From: Puccinellia tenuiflora
Lineage: Eukaryota > Streptophyta > Magnoliopsida > Poales > Poaceae
Assembly: GCA_012064385.1 (NCBI GenBank)
Contig: QRDG01001729.1
Coordinates: 490,391 to 554,390, forward strand
Reading direction: 5' to 3'
Length of the DNA stretch: 64,000 bases
Of this stretch, positions 33,371-45,755 are shown piece after piece; the stretch's first letter is position 1, and each line of letters begins with the position of its first letter. The position numbers and the translations under genes were made by a program. The notes beneath the pieces were generated by a model, which saw only the letters and a list, made by a program, of their open reading frames with translations, had not been told where the DNA came from and did not search any database.

Positions 33371-34868
33371 TCATAAGCCTCATGAATGTAGCCGGAGCAT
33401 TGGTGAGGCCAAAGGACATGACGGTGTACTCATATAAGCCATAACGAGTAGTGAAAGCCGTCTTCGGAATATCCTCCTTTCTAATTTTGATCTGATGGTA
33501 GCCTGACCTCAGATCCATCTTGGAGAATACCGTTGCACCAGCTAGCTGATCGAATAGGTCGGTTATTCGGGGAATAGGGTACTTGTTCTTGATGGTTACC
33601 GCATTCAGAGGGCGGTAATCAACAACCAGACGGGGAACATTTGAATCCCTCTTCTTGACAAAGATGATCGGGCAGCCCCAGGGTGAGCTACTAGGCCGGA
33701 TGAATTCCTTCTCCACCAGCTCATCGATTTGTTTCTTCAGCTCAATTAGCTCTTCCGCTGGCATGTGGTAGGGCCTTTTGGAAATTGGAGCAGTTCCCAG
33801 AACCAAGTCAATGACAAACTCCACACTTCGATTAGGTGGCATGACAGGTAACTCTTCAGGGAATACATCTGGGAAATCACACACCACAGCAACCTCATGC
33901 ATTTCAGGCGGGGTGATACCTTCCATAAAGTATAGGCTGATCTCCGGAGAGAGAGGTATGGCAACGGATGGAACTGCGGATGAAGGGGACCAGTACCGCA
34001 CTAGCCCGTAAGTTGGGTGGATCACTGTGACAGTCTCGGCAGCACAATTCAAGTTGGCCTGATATTTGACTGACCAATCCATGCCTAGAATGACATCTAT
34101 ACCGTCTGACTTCAGGGCTATCAATGAGAACGGAAAGGGTATTGATCCTATGGAAACCTGAACCTCAGGAGCGATCCATTTAGCATGCCAACTAGAGCCT
34201 GGGGTCTTGACCACTAGAGGGGAGTCCATGTTCACAAATGGTATTTGATGGTTGTGTGCATATGTTATGGATATGAATGAATGCGATGCTCCAGAATCAA
34301 ACAAGACTGAAGCTGGATATGCATTTATTCGAAGCGTACCCATGAGAACTCCGGGGTCCTCTTCCACTCATTCAGTCGAGACGTGGTTCAGGAGGCCACG
34401 GCTGATGGTCATGGCCTTGGCGGATGGTGTAGAGGGAGCTGGTGCCGGGGATGCGGTGTCCGGTGCCTTCTGAGGACACTCCCTGGAGTAGTGCCCCGGC
34501 TGGCCATAGCTGTAGCAAGTGGGCCTCGGTAGTGGTGGAGGCAGCTGAGGGCAGAAACCACTTCCAGCCGCACCCAAGGTCGAAGTAGCTGGGCGAGGCG
34601 GAGGTGGCCTGTACCCTGAAGGCCTTGGCGCGAAGGGTGCACGAGGCACAACACTGAAGGGCACAAAGACCCTGCACTTCTTGCCCTCAGAAGAAGAGGA
34701 GCTCTGGTTGTCCATCGGAGATGGCCTTTTGGAAGACTCCAGCTCCTTCCTACCTTGCTCCATAGTGAGAGCTTGGTTGTAGAGCTCCTGGTAGGACTGG
34801 AACTTGAAAGGCAAGAGCTCATAACGGAGCCGAGGTGCAAGCCCCTTGCGGAACAGATATTGCTTGTC
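33371..34868 (-). pseudogene. Element C gag end, protease and reverse transcriptase (truncated)
   Basis: Continues the gag frame interrupted by element B (EDKQYLFRKGLAPRLRYELL, a conserved Gypsy gag piece). The zinc knuckle is CYSYGQPGHYSRECPQ, where the second Cys has become Tyr. A TGA separates gag from protease (NHVSTE-stop-VEEDPGV). Protease carries the LFDSGASHSFIS active site and VILGMDW. RT includes KKRDSNVPRLVVDYRPLN, MDLRSGYHQI and FGLTNAPATFMRLMN. It ends about ten residues later in foreign sequence, before the catalytic YxDD. No RNase H follows. Confidence 0.9.
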
Positions 34869-34873
34869 CTCAT

Positions 34874-35163
34874 TGCGGTGACCCAGCACACCACTGCATG
34901 GTGTAGTGTGCAAGTCGTTGACATAATACTCACAGAAGGACCTATCCATGAATATTACATCCTGCAGAGTGGACAACAGAAACATAGCAGGTCCAAGTAA
35001 CACTATAGGTTTACAACACTGATCAGTACAAAACTTCGAGAGCTTCCTCGAAACATAGAGGATAATCTCGGGCAGATGAAATCCAGAAAAGATCCAATAC
35101 GTAGCACTAAGCTGGAGATTAACTCTAGCTCTACTCATATCCACTACTATTGTTGTCATAACC
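34874..35163 (-). repeat. Element B truncated 3' LTR
   Basis: Nearly identical to 38041-38330, the end of the 5' LTR (from GTTATGACAACAATAGTAG to CACCGCA on the minus strand). Homology stops at about 35163, where element D sequence begins. The start is missing, so about 94% of this LTR has been deleted. Confidence 0.9.
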
Positions 35164-35307
35164 TAAGGTAATCCACGTGCTCTGCTGCACCCCAGCGTAT
35201 GCCGGGAGACTCGCCGGCGAGTGGTGGACGAACTCGAGGAAGCCGGTGTAGATCGACTCCCTGGCGCTGATGCCGTTCTTCATTGTTGATGAGGCCGGCG
35301 CAACCAT
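35164..35307 (-). pseudogene. Element D gag N-terminal fragment
   Basis: MVAPASSTMKNGISARESIY, then TGFLEFVHHSPASLPAYAGV, ending STWI before the junction. The ATG lies 20 bases beyond the PBS, the normal position for Gypsy gag. Only 48 codons remain. Confidence 0.65.
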
Positions 35308-35777
35308 GACTCCAACGATCTGTTCTTTCCCACAGACGGCGCCAATTGACGAGGTTAGGACTCGGCAAATCCCAAGGTTGTACACCCCGGTTTGATTGAG
35401 GGGGAGAGAGAGAACGTTGGTGGCTGTGACGGCTAACAGGGGGCGAGTTTTACCCAGGTTCGGCCCCTCGAGGTGAGGTAAAGACCTACTCCTGCTTGTC
35501 TGGAATTATTGAGGTGGCTCCAATGGCGAGATGCAATCTCGCTAGGGTTTGCTTGCTCGCTGGTTGCTTGACCTAGACGACGCACCCTCCTGGCCTTTAT
35601 ATCACAGGCCAGGTCTCGGGTGGACGGTGCAGATTGCACGTTACAAGATAAGGAGAACTCTCATCGGCCTAACCGACTACTTGGGCCACCCGGTATACTT
35701 CATGGGCTTCAATGGGCTTCACTTGGCGTGACCCAGGTATCACCACCGTGGGGCACCTGAAAGGTAGCCCCACGACA
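35164..35777 (-). mobile_element. Gypsy element D fragment (LTR, PBS, gag start)
   Basis: The minus-strand LTR is 35777-35347 (TGTCGTGGGGCTACC...CTCGTCA, 431 bases, TATAAAGG near 35596). It is followed by PBS TGGCGCCGTCTGTGGGA (about 35344-35328) and the first 48 codons of a gag (MVAPASSTMKNGISARES...) from ATG 35307 to the breakpoint at 35164. Everything downstream of this point is gone, together with most of the element B 3' LTR, which suggests one deletion removed both. Confidence 0.82.
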
Positions 35778-38026
35778 AACCCTCTGTCGAAGATCTTCTT
35801 CTACAACCTTACACAACCTTCCGATATGTCTGTGGATTCACTTTCCAATAATCCCAAGACTAACAAGACTTTATTTCTGATGGTAAACTATTGGCTTTCG
35901 TTTCAGAACCTCTGGGTTAACTGTTCTCTCTACCTTTATAGAACATTATCCATAGTATAAATATTCCTCAGTGTCGTCCTTCGGTGAAGAGATACGATTA
36001 TCAAGTTTTCAATAATTTCCCGGGGAATACAAGATACATCCACCTTCTTTCAGGTTGGTCCACTTTCTTGGCTTATCATTAATCCATGGCAAACTAAACT
36101 CTTATCCCCTGATTCTGATGTTCTTCTGAGCAATGAACTCCATGTTATCACTTCTTCACAAAGTTGTTCTGGCTTCTTTAGACTATCCATGAGCTTCCAT
36201 CCAGGTACTTCCCTTTCTTAATCTCTTACTGACTTAGACTCATTTGTCGGAAGTCTTTCTCCACCACTCTTTCTTGGCAATGGTTTTGTATTCCATTACG
36301 CAGTTATCTCCTTGTAACTGTCCACTCTCAACTCATGAGATCAGGTTTGACAGTTAGTTTAGCTTCTTCCATCGTTGGTGATGTTTATAGTAGGTAATCA
36401 ACTCCTTGTTTCTGCTTCCCAACTGGAAATATCTATGTACTTCCTGTCTTCATTCTCCATTGTCTTCAATCTTATAGTACTCTTGGACACATAGATGTTG
36501 ATAAACTACTTCTCAAGCTTAATTCCAGTAGTATCAGTATCTCATGATTGCTCCTATACTAACTTCTTCCACCAAGTTCCGACAATCTTGTCAACACATA
36601 AATGCATTTTATCGCTTCTTCTTCCGATATTTTAGAATTTCCCTTCAGTCTCTATCAACCAAGAACCTCAATCCATGGGTTTAATAGTCACAAAAGATTT
36701 CATGGCTTGATATGCACATACTTCATAACCTTCCTTCTCGGGTATATCTCCTAATATATCTTTCCTTGCACCTTCCTTGGTAAATCTTTGTCCAGCTTGT
36801 TGTAACGCTCTTGGTCCAACTTACTTTGTTCATCCGTCCAGCTTTATTCTTATAAAGTAGTGCCTACTAAACCAATCATGATGTGAAACATGATCCTTCC
36901 TTTTCGGTAGCTTCATTGACTTCTGTCTTCTTTTGACTTCCTTCGCTTCATGTACTTCCAATGCTGCCTCAAATCTGATCACTCAGAACGCTCTCATACT
37001 AACTTATGTACCCTCTAGACCATTAACATCAAGAAAGAACAAAATGTTGCAACATGCATTTGCACATCAAGTTCAAACTTCATGCTCAGATCTAGTCAAA
37101 CAAAAATCCAATAAGAACCAATAAAACCCAAATATAAAATATAATACTCATGCATCATTAGCCCATAAAATATGTAATACTATGAGAAAATTATCTCAAG
37201 TACTAAGGCTTAGATGCTATACATAACACATTAAATGTATACCTATTTCACACGACAACTCTTGCCTCACTGGCTTAAGGGACAGGTTTACCCTTCACCC
37301 AAAGAGTGACTTAGAAGAGCATTTACCACAATTGATCATTCACAATTGAGTAACTCTGACCTAGTGTCTAAGTAAATCTAGCTCCAACTTAGCTCAAAGA
37401 TAACTAAATCTTCTTTGCATTGGACGTCGTCTTCATGCCTTGGCATACTTCTTCATATCTTCAAGTGTAATCTCACGTGAGAACTCTCGATCACTTGTGT
37501 AAGTACTATTGGTATACATGAATACCATAATACTTAATTGTTGGACAAGTGCACTGCTTCATATCCTTCTTGGAACGGTATAAAACTATCCAACATCCTC
37601 TTCGGACAAGAACCATATTAGGGTGGCATACTTACCATATCTTGCATGGCTTAGTATTTCCATCTCACCATTAACATCAACTTCACTTCTCTTCTTTCTC
37701 CATCATCACTTCGGAATAGGGTTCTACTTCGTAGGATGACATCATCAATGATACCACATAGATATCACTGACTTGGATATACCTTCTTTGGTATAGCTGT
37801 TGCATAGGCATTCTCTCATATGATAAACCAGTTTTAAAAAGAAACAAGATAGATAAGTACTATACATATAGAAGTCTAGATAAGAATACTCTATATAAAT
37901 ATGATGTTATTATTCTCAAGTGAATAACCATCATACTTCATAGAAAGGTATAGTTTAGATGAAATAACCCTATAGCCTTTACCAACCTACAAGTCTCCTA
38001 AAAGGTTTCAAACCTAAGGTCGCTTT
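35778..38026 (-). other. Element B internal region, non-coding
   Basis: About 2.2 kb with no frame above 90 codons and no gag-pol motif seen on either strand. Rich in CTTCTT-type pyrimidine runs on the plus strand (purine runs on the element strand). It resembles the coding-dead interior of element A. Confidence 0.55.
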
Positions 38027-38038
38027 GCTCTGATACCA
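38027..38038 (-). other. Element B primer-binding site
   Basis: Minus-strand TGGTATCAGAGC, two bases after the 5' LTR end (CACCGCA), complementary to initiator tRNA-Met. It fixes the orientation of B. Confidence 0.88.
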
Positions 38039-38040
38039 GC

Positions 38041-41000
38041 TGCGGTGACCCAGCACACCACTGCATGGTGTAGTGTGCAAGTCGTTGACATAATACTCAC
38101 AGAAGGACCTATCCGTGAATATTACATCCTGCAGAGTGGACAACAGAAACATAGCAGGTCCAAGTAACACTATAGGTTTACAACACTGATCAGTACAAAA
38201 CTTCGAGAGCTTCCTCGAAACATAGAGGATAATCTCGGGCAGATGAAATCCAGAAAAGATCCAATACGTAGCACTAAGCTGGAGATTAACTCTAGCTCTA
38301 CTCATATCCACTACTATTGTTGTCATAACCTAATCTACTCCATCGGGAATTCCTTTGTCCAACATTGTACTCGTTCTTCCAATAGGCGGGTTCTCCTCCA
38401 TTGACGGAGTGATCACCTTGTCATCATTGTCATTGCTCCTGTGTCGCCATAGTTGTTGTCGTTCTTCAGTTGGTGAAGTAGAGGTTGACTCCTTGATGAA
38501 GATCTCGATATCGTGATGGTCCACTGTCAACTCCTTTGATGGCTCCAAGATTCTAAGCAGGGGGTCAAAGGGGCAAGGGTGAGTAACCAGCGTTACCCAA
38601 CAAGTCCATTATGTAAGGTGGGAAGTTTGATGCACTAGCTACAGCTTTTAGACTCCAGGGAGCCTTAAGCTTAATGCAAGGTTTTGTAAAACATTTCTTC
38701 AAGAGGTTGCTTTTATTTCTGAAGACTATGCCCGTCATCCTTCACAGGTGCTAGAACTTTCATGGAGTTCCTTTCCTGCGGCGTTCGCAGCTCCTTCCCG
38801 GAACAGGGAGTAACATGTTACAATTCTTTACACTCTGCAGAGGTGCGTTACTTTACCATAAGAGATCAAGACTTTGTTGCACAACAGGGCGATCTTTCCC
38901 GTCCACACTCTCTTTGGTGTGGGGCCCAGTTTTTGATCCAAGTCATTCACTGTGCCTCTCTGCACAATGCATGCCCACCCTTTTGTAGGTTTGTCCTCCC
39001 CTAAATCTGTAGGCAGACCGTTCCAGACTCAAAAGTCCTCCCCTGTGCCTAACAGATTGACCGTTCCAGACATCCCTACAATCCATCATAGGCACCAGGT
39101 ATCGTGGGACATAAGGGTTCCCACCCGTGTTGCGTGTAGTCTCGCAAGATCTACCGCGTACGATCCTGGTCACCCGTTGGCATGCATCCGAGAGAAGTAT
39201 AGATGGCATTTCCCGTCCCATTCCAGGTCTTATGGTTAACGCGTCTTTACGGCGCAATCATTATGACGGCATTTTTTGTTAAGTCCTAGGTAATACTTTC
39301 CCGTGCAAGTGGGACCTCCGGACCAATTCATCTTACCATGGTCCCACCTGCCCTCCATAGTAGGTTCCCACCAAATAGGTAGACAACCAATAGTCCAGTT
39401 ATTCTGAAAATAGCTTTATGCTTTCTTGGAATAGGTGGTAGTATTATAGAATTTGAAAATAGTTTCTTTAACAAGTATTTCAAAGAGATATGAGCAAGTG
39501 ATGAACTTGCCTGTGGCAGAGGTAGCAGTTCATGCCCTTCGGGGTTCTAGGGTTTCGTCAGAACCCGGAGATCTGAAAACAGCAAAGTAGTCCGAGTAAG
39601 GACTACTGGAAACACTTGCAACATGCTATTATGCATATATATGAGATGCATCGAGAAGTAACCCAAAATACCCAAGTTCACAAGTATGCGCTTCGCATTA
39701 TTGATTATTTTGCTAACGGTGAAACACTTTGAGTTGTTATAAAATTCAGATTTAAGTGTTTGTTATGATTATCAAAACGATGCTTCAAATGAGTCATAAA
39801 CAACTTACAGATGCTTAATTAAGAATTGCATTTAACATAACTTTATTTTATCTAACTACTTTCAAAAAGTAATAACACTTAGAGTGTTAGATTTTCAAAT
39901 GAATTCCTTTTTGTGTGTTTTACCTAGGATGAGTAACAGGATAGTCATTTACATAATGGTATTTGATTTCAAATTTTATGTTTTGAATTTATATCTCAAA
40001 TTTATTTTCTTTATAGGAAACTAGTTGTTTTAGAAGCTAGTACAAATCAATTCCACTTACTACCTTTGAATTAATTACATAAGAAAATTCTTTTCAAATA
40101 ATTTATTTTAAAATAACTGAAATCATATGCATTTATGGATCTTAGTATTTTTCATTCAAGAAAACCTTTTCAATAAATTAAATAAAATTCATATTTGAAA
40201 TCCTTATAAAGTTTGGAGTTGAAAACATATTTTTATTTAATTTTAGGAATTTATTTGGATTTCAAAATTTTAGGTAATGTTTAAGTGGCATTTTGGTAAT
40301 TCTAAACAACTTTTATTTTTAGTTGCTAAATTATGAATGAATTTGTCATATTTAAATAGGTTTCATTTTTCTAGGAATTTTGGTATATTAGTTGTAATTT
40401 TCTGAATTACAGAACAAAAGTTAATGAATTTATAATTTTTTAAACATTTTCTGGAATTATTTAAATAACTGCCAGAGGGGTCCCACATGTCAGGGATTTA
40501 TCATTTTTAGAAAAATAAGAAAACTGGCTGACGTCACATGACGTCAGCACGGGGAACAGCGGGGAGATCGTCCAAACTCCGGTCGATCCCGACCGCTCTG
40601 GAGGGCGTGGCTACGCGCGTTGGACGCGCGTGACCGAGGTGGACCGATGGGTGGTAGCGCCGCCCGTTATTGGTCGCCGGAGCAACGGCGGACACGGCGC
40701 ACGGCGACGGCAACCTACAGCCGACGGCGGAACTACGGCAGAGGATGAAATCGACGCGGCGAAGTAGGGCAATCAAAAGAGGATCTCACCCTGAGGTTGT
40801 TGGACAAGATTGCGTGGTCGGAGGAGGCTCGACGGCGACGGAAACATGCTCGACGGTGGTGGCTGGCGTTCGGGGCGTCACGGCCGTTCTCCGTCTTCAG
40901 GCCATCCCAGCAGGTGCGGCTTGCACCGGATCGAAGAGGAGGTCGAGGCGGAGCTTTTAGACATCTCGGGAGAGCTCGAGGAGGCTTAGGTCGCCGGCGA

Positions 41001-42712
41001 TATGAGGGGAACGCAGCGGCCGTACGGGACTAGGGTTAGGGTTTCGCGGTCGTTTCCGCCAAAGAGAGGTAGAGAGGGTGAGGCGAGAGAGAGAGACGAG
41101 GGTGAGATGCAGACGGCTCCTGTCGTTCTTATCCTCGCGAAGGAGCAAGCAAGCAGGAGGTGGCACGGCACGGCGGCGGCGTCCTTCTGGCGTGAAGGAA
41201 GAAGAAAGGAGAAAGGAAAAAGAAAAAGATTTTCATAGAAAACCCCCTGGGATTTTCTATAATAACTAAACCTTTAAAACATCAACTTCACATAGTTAAA
41301 TAAGGCTTTTAGATAAGTCCAAAAATCATGGGAAAAATCATGGATGCTCCTAATATTATAGAGAAGCTCCACATATTTTTATTTTGAATTTTTGAAACTT
41401 ATTTGTCACATTTTAAAATAGAGAGAAGTTTTAGTCATTTGAGTTGTAATTATAAACTCTCTGGTGGACCTTTAACAAAATAAATAAAACTTTGCTATGA
41501 AGTAATTATATAGAGAGGGAATTATAGAGTTGTTACTTTTGTTTCTCAAGAATTTATTACTTGCACACCAGAGTTGGGAAAGGTTTTTAAAGAAGAATAC
41601 TTAACATTTCCTTAATCAATTAACTTATTGAAGACTCGAGGTCTTTAACACAAGGCTAACATTCATATATGAGATATATTTCATTAAGGGCAAAATTATT
41701 AAGTGGCTATCTTAAATTCAGTAAAACACTTGATTGGATTAGAGGAGAAGATAGATTTCCTTCTTGGCAGATACATCCCTGTTGCTCTTGTCCCTTCTAT
41801 TGTATGGCCAAATGTTGCTCCTATTCTTGTTGCCTGCTTGACTTGAGATAACCAAGTTTGCTCCATAATCTCTTGTCTCCTTTGAAGCAATGTTGATCTC
41901 TTTAGTCAAAGATTGGATATAAGGGCAAGATCCAAACATTCAATAAATAAGCTCCAAAATTATATTGCCTCACTCTTGTAGTGAAGGCAAACATTTAAAT
42001 CAAAGAACACTCTCCATCTGACCAGGTAAACTCTTATTTGAAATTCAATTGCTTTAATGCATACAAAAGAAATCTGTTAACAAGGTTGCATAGCTTGTTA
42101 CCAAACTACTTCTATATATCACAAAGCCTTTAAACTTCACCCCAAGTTTCTTTCTTATTTAGCTTTGCCTTGCAGGAAAAGAGTTGGAGAAGATTTGGAG
42201 ATAAGAAGCTAAGATCAGATAAGAAGATCAAGTTTAGATTAGTAAGATAGAATTACTTAAGCATTTGTATGAGCTTTAATGGTTGAGGCAATGTAAACAC
42301 AAAGCTTTAATATACTCAACCAGTTATATTGATTACTTGGTCTTAATATCTCTTTGGATTATGATAGGTTTTAACACAATTTTAATTTGGTATCTACTTA
42401 TGAGTTGTTTATTTAATTGAATAGATGTGTATAACTTTATTAATCATTTCTATTAAGATTTCCAAAACAATATTATTTGTGAATCCAATTAAATCTGCAT
42501 TCCCGCAACCAGAAAATGCCTGGAGGTCATAACGAGATTCACCACATTCACCTGAAATGAGCTAAACCCTAATTCATTAAGGTGATTGAACTCTAATCAC
42601 TCCAGGGTTTTATTTTGCGAAAAAAAATTAATCAGGTTTTCAGATGCATGCATGCAGATGCACAAATTCATATTTCTACCCTTTGCTAGACCCTAAATGC
42701 TGGGGTATTACA
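38041..42712 (-). repeat. Element B 5' LTR
   Basis: About 4.7 kb, TGTAATACCCCAGC...CACCGCA on the minus strand. It has an internal GC-rich block (40530-41220) with frames on both strands, like the other long LTRs here. No gene is called in it. Confidence 0.85.
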
Positions 42713-42717
42713 CTCAT

Positions 42718-43260
42718 CATTTGGCACGTCCCGAGGGGCGTAACGGGAGAGGTGGTTGAACTCTCACCCATAAGCTTGGACGTCCATGCGTCCCTGGGTC
42801 AGATCCAGGAACTCCCTCCTCTTGAGGTCCATGATGGGCTTGGGGATGTATGCCGCATGGAAAGCGATGCGAAACTCCACTCAGGTGAAGACATGGCCAG
42901 CGTCAAACATTGACACGTGGCTCTCCCACCAGGAACCAGCGGCTCCATTCAGAAGGTAGGTGGCGAAGTTCACTTGTTCCGCCACCAAAACATGCAAGGC
43001 CGCAAACTTGCGCTCGAGAGCACGGAGCCAATCATCAGCATCGAGTGGCTCTCTAGCTTCGGAGAAGTCGGTGGTTGGGACCGCAAGAACTCGGTGAGAG
43101 TGTTGCAGTCATTGTTCCTGCGAGCACCCTGCTGCACCAACTGCTCAAGCAGACGCTCATTGCGCAGTCGGTTCTCTTCGATGGCCATCAGAACCTCCGC
43201 CATTGAGGGTGGCGGCGGTGGCTCAGGATCGCCGGGGTTACCACGACGAGTAGGAGCCAT
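42718..43260 (-). pseudogene. Element C gag N-terminal part
   Basis: Starts at ATG 43260 (MAPTRRGNPGDPEPPPPPSM), 390 bases after the PBS. MAEVLMAIEENRLRNERLLE is followed by a frameshift near 43060 into REPLDADDWLRALERKFAAL, then an in-frame stop, AAYIPKPIMDLKRREFLDLT, a second stop and EFNHLSRYAPRDVPNDE. Here element B has inserted. Gag would form the particle shell; this copy cannot. Confidence 0.85.
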
Positions 43261-43650
43261 TCTGAAGATTTGGAACAAATACATAGTTAGTAACCATCTC
43301 CGAACAGTTAGGATAGATCATTAGAGCCCTTCCTGATATAGAGATTTAAGATGGCACTAACACAAGAACAGATTAAGACAACCACGTGTGACACCACGTC
43401 AACGCGGCGGTAACAACATAAGTATAGGACTCGAGACAACACTGGACGGTAAGAACCCAACCCATAGAACCTAAACTTCGACACCATAATTTAAAACAAA
43501 TAGAGGTAAGGTAACTCGGAGTAGAGCGAGTGGGATGAGGAGTAAAAAGAATCCTAAGAGGGTTTTCATAACTCATTTTTAGGTTATAAATAACTTTCAC
43601 ACCACTAGACTCGACATCGACCAATAGAAGGGTTTCCTACAGGCAGTCCT

Positions 43651-43662
43651 GCTCTGATACCA
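43651..43662 (-). other. Element C primer-binding site
   Basis: Minus-strand TGGTATCAGAGC, preceded by LTR end GGGGCGTTACA-AGT, the same junction as in element A (GGGGCGCTACA-AGT). Its presence shows that the 43666-48611 LTR acts as a 5' LTR for the gag side. Confidence 0.9.
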
Positions 43663-44429
43663 ACTTGTAACGCCCCGACCCCAGAATTATACAGAGAGGC
43701 TATGTAACCCACAGGCTATGCTACACAATCGAAGGGCATGGGATTACCGCTCCCACGCAACACCTCGATCATGCCATAAACACTGGCATAGCTATCAATG
43801 TATATAATAGAGAGATCAAGACTTGTGGAACAACTGGCACATCACAGACTCTACGACACAAAGAGATCATATAGCAACTCATATAACGAGGAAGATACAA
43901 ATTACACACAGAGGTCACAGACCCATCAGTACATCATGCGGAAGCGAGGTAGTTGTCTAATACAACAAGATCCAAAATAGGGCCTAAGAGGCCTACAATA
44001 ACATAAACCCAGCCAGCTTGTTTCGAGACGTCCCAAGCTGCCACCTGGGAACCCCAGACTACTCGTCGATGTCCATGAAGAACCCACCTGTCTGCTCGGT
44101 GTCGTCCTCCTCTGAAACAATTAATAATCAACAAGGAGAGACTGAGTACGACGTACTCGCAAGTTTAGTATGGCGATATAGGCCCAATGATGACAAGGCT
44201 CTAAAGCTGTATAATGGTTGTTTTGCATAAAGCTAGTTTTCATTTATAAAGATATAAACGACCCATGGCATCGACTACTCAGAATGTTTTTCAAAAAGGG
44301 GATAAGATAGCAACTTTCATCTTCGGTTCACCTTGAACCAACTTGTAGTCAGAAACCACTCATCTCCACCAAGGCACTCCCTCGAATCACCCTCGAGGAA
44401 ATGAACCTCTTTAACACACGTTGAGTTGC

Positions 44430-45755
44430 TGATAACCCCCAAGAGCAGGGGATCACTATAGCACCTCTCAATGTGGAAGAAGGGTATCGATCCGTAGGAG
44501 CAAGAAGGAAAAGTTATCTATTCCCTACAACTAAAGTGTCACGAGTTTTAGTTGATTATGCACTAAACAAGTTTAAAGAACAAGATAGTTGATTTAATGG
44601 ATGGAAGTTTAATGTAACAAAACAAGAATATGAAAGTGTCCCAATCCTTTTCAATGCAAGAGGACAAGACAAAGGTGTAAACGGTGCTTGGAAATAAGGC
44701 CTAGGGATCATACTTTCACTAGTGGACACTCTCAACAATAATAATATAATTGAATACATAGATATTTCCTCTTCACTATGCTCTCCCGAACTATCCTCTG
44801 GTTGGATAACGAACACCAATCCAATGTGTAGGGCTACAAAAAGCACATCTTAAAGTTCGTATTCCACATCTATGGACACTTCATGCGGTCACTATCTACA
44901 TCCAAAGATAGTACTAACAAACACCACAATATCATGGAGACACCCAACACAAATAATAACTCATGATAAGTATTCATGTAATCTTTAGCCTAAGAGCCAC
45001 ACATGGTGCACACACTGTCAACTTCACACTTGAGTAGCATAATTCATAAGATGATGAAGAGTAACATCTATGGATTCAACTAGATTACAAAGCTCATGAT
45101 CACATAAAGATCACACCATGGGAGAGAGATAAACTACATAGCTACCGGCATGAGCCCTCAGCCCCGAGGGAGACTACTCCCCCTTCATCATGGAGACGGT
45201 GGAGATGTCGTTGGGGGAGATGGAGACCACCCCGGCAGCGCTCCGCCGGAGTTTCCCCCCTCCAACCTGCAGCTTCTGATCTCTGTTTCGGTGTTTCTCT
45301 GTTTGCGGCCGCCCCCTCGCGAAACTCCTCGGGGGACTATTTATGCAGTCGGTTTTAGGTCAAGACGAAACCAGGGAGACGGAGATCGACGGCATCGGAG
45401 CCACGAGGGGGAAAAGGGGGTGCCTCAGGCGGCCAGGTACAGGGGCCGCGTGGGCCCACCCAATTTCTTCATCGGACTTCCTTTTTCACGGATCCTTGGC
45501 TCGTACATCTTCTTCCTTCCAAATATTGGGCCCCGTAAAATCTTAGGTCATTTGGACGTCGTTTGGGTCCCTAAAAGTCAAAAACATGGAAAAAGGGGTT
45601 TTCTGGTTCTGCAGGGTTAATTCCAAATAAATGGGGAAACTGTGAATTATCCCCAAAATCAATATAAAACAATGATATAACCCTTATATGATGCAAATAT
45701 GATTGAAATATGAGAATTATAATGCAAAGTTCATGTATGCATTTTACATGCATCA
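44430..45755 (-). mobile_element. Solo LTR (TGAT...ATCA type), copy 2, in element C LTR
   Basis: 1326 bases, TGATAACCCCC...ATGCATCA, with GTTGC on both sides (44425-44429, 45756-45760). Its middle (for example GGCCTAGGGATCATACTTTCAC and GCCCTCAGCCCCGAGGG-like phrases) matches copy 1 at 30097-31524, while the ends differ, so the two are related but distinct subfamilies. Confidence 0.87.

Larger units (their letters stand above)
34874..42712 (-). mobile_element. Gypsy LARD-like element B inserted in element C gag
   Basis: The plus-strand repeat CTCAT is found on both sides (34869-34873 and 42713-42717), and the gag of element C reads through if B is removed. The 5' LTR (38041-42712, about 4.7 kb) starts on the minus strand TGTAATACCCCAGC and ends CACCGCA, followed by a PBS. 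The interior is short and non-coding. The 3' LTR keeps only its last 290 bases. Long LTRs with no coding interior fit the LARD class. Confidence 0.88.

Noticed and set aside
35778..38026. Search for tRNA or other RNA genes in long non-coding stretches
   Set aside because: No cloverleaf with A and B boxes was found by eye; tRNA-like matches were only primer-binding sites.
40534..41238. GC-rich frames resembling a small gene
   Set aside because: Part of the element B LTR; no domain, and frames open on both strands.
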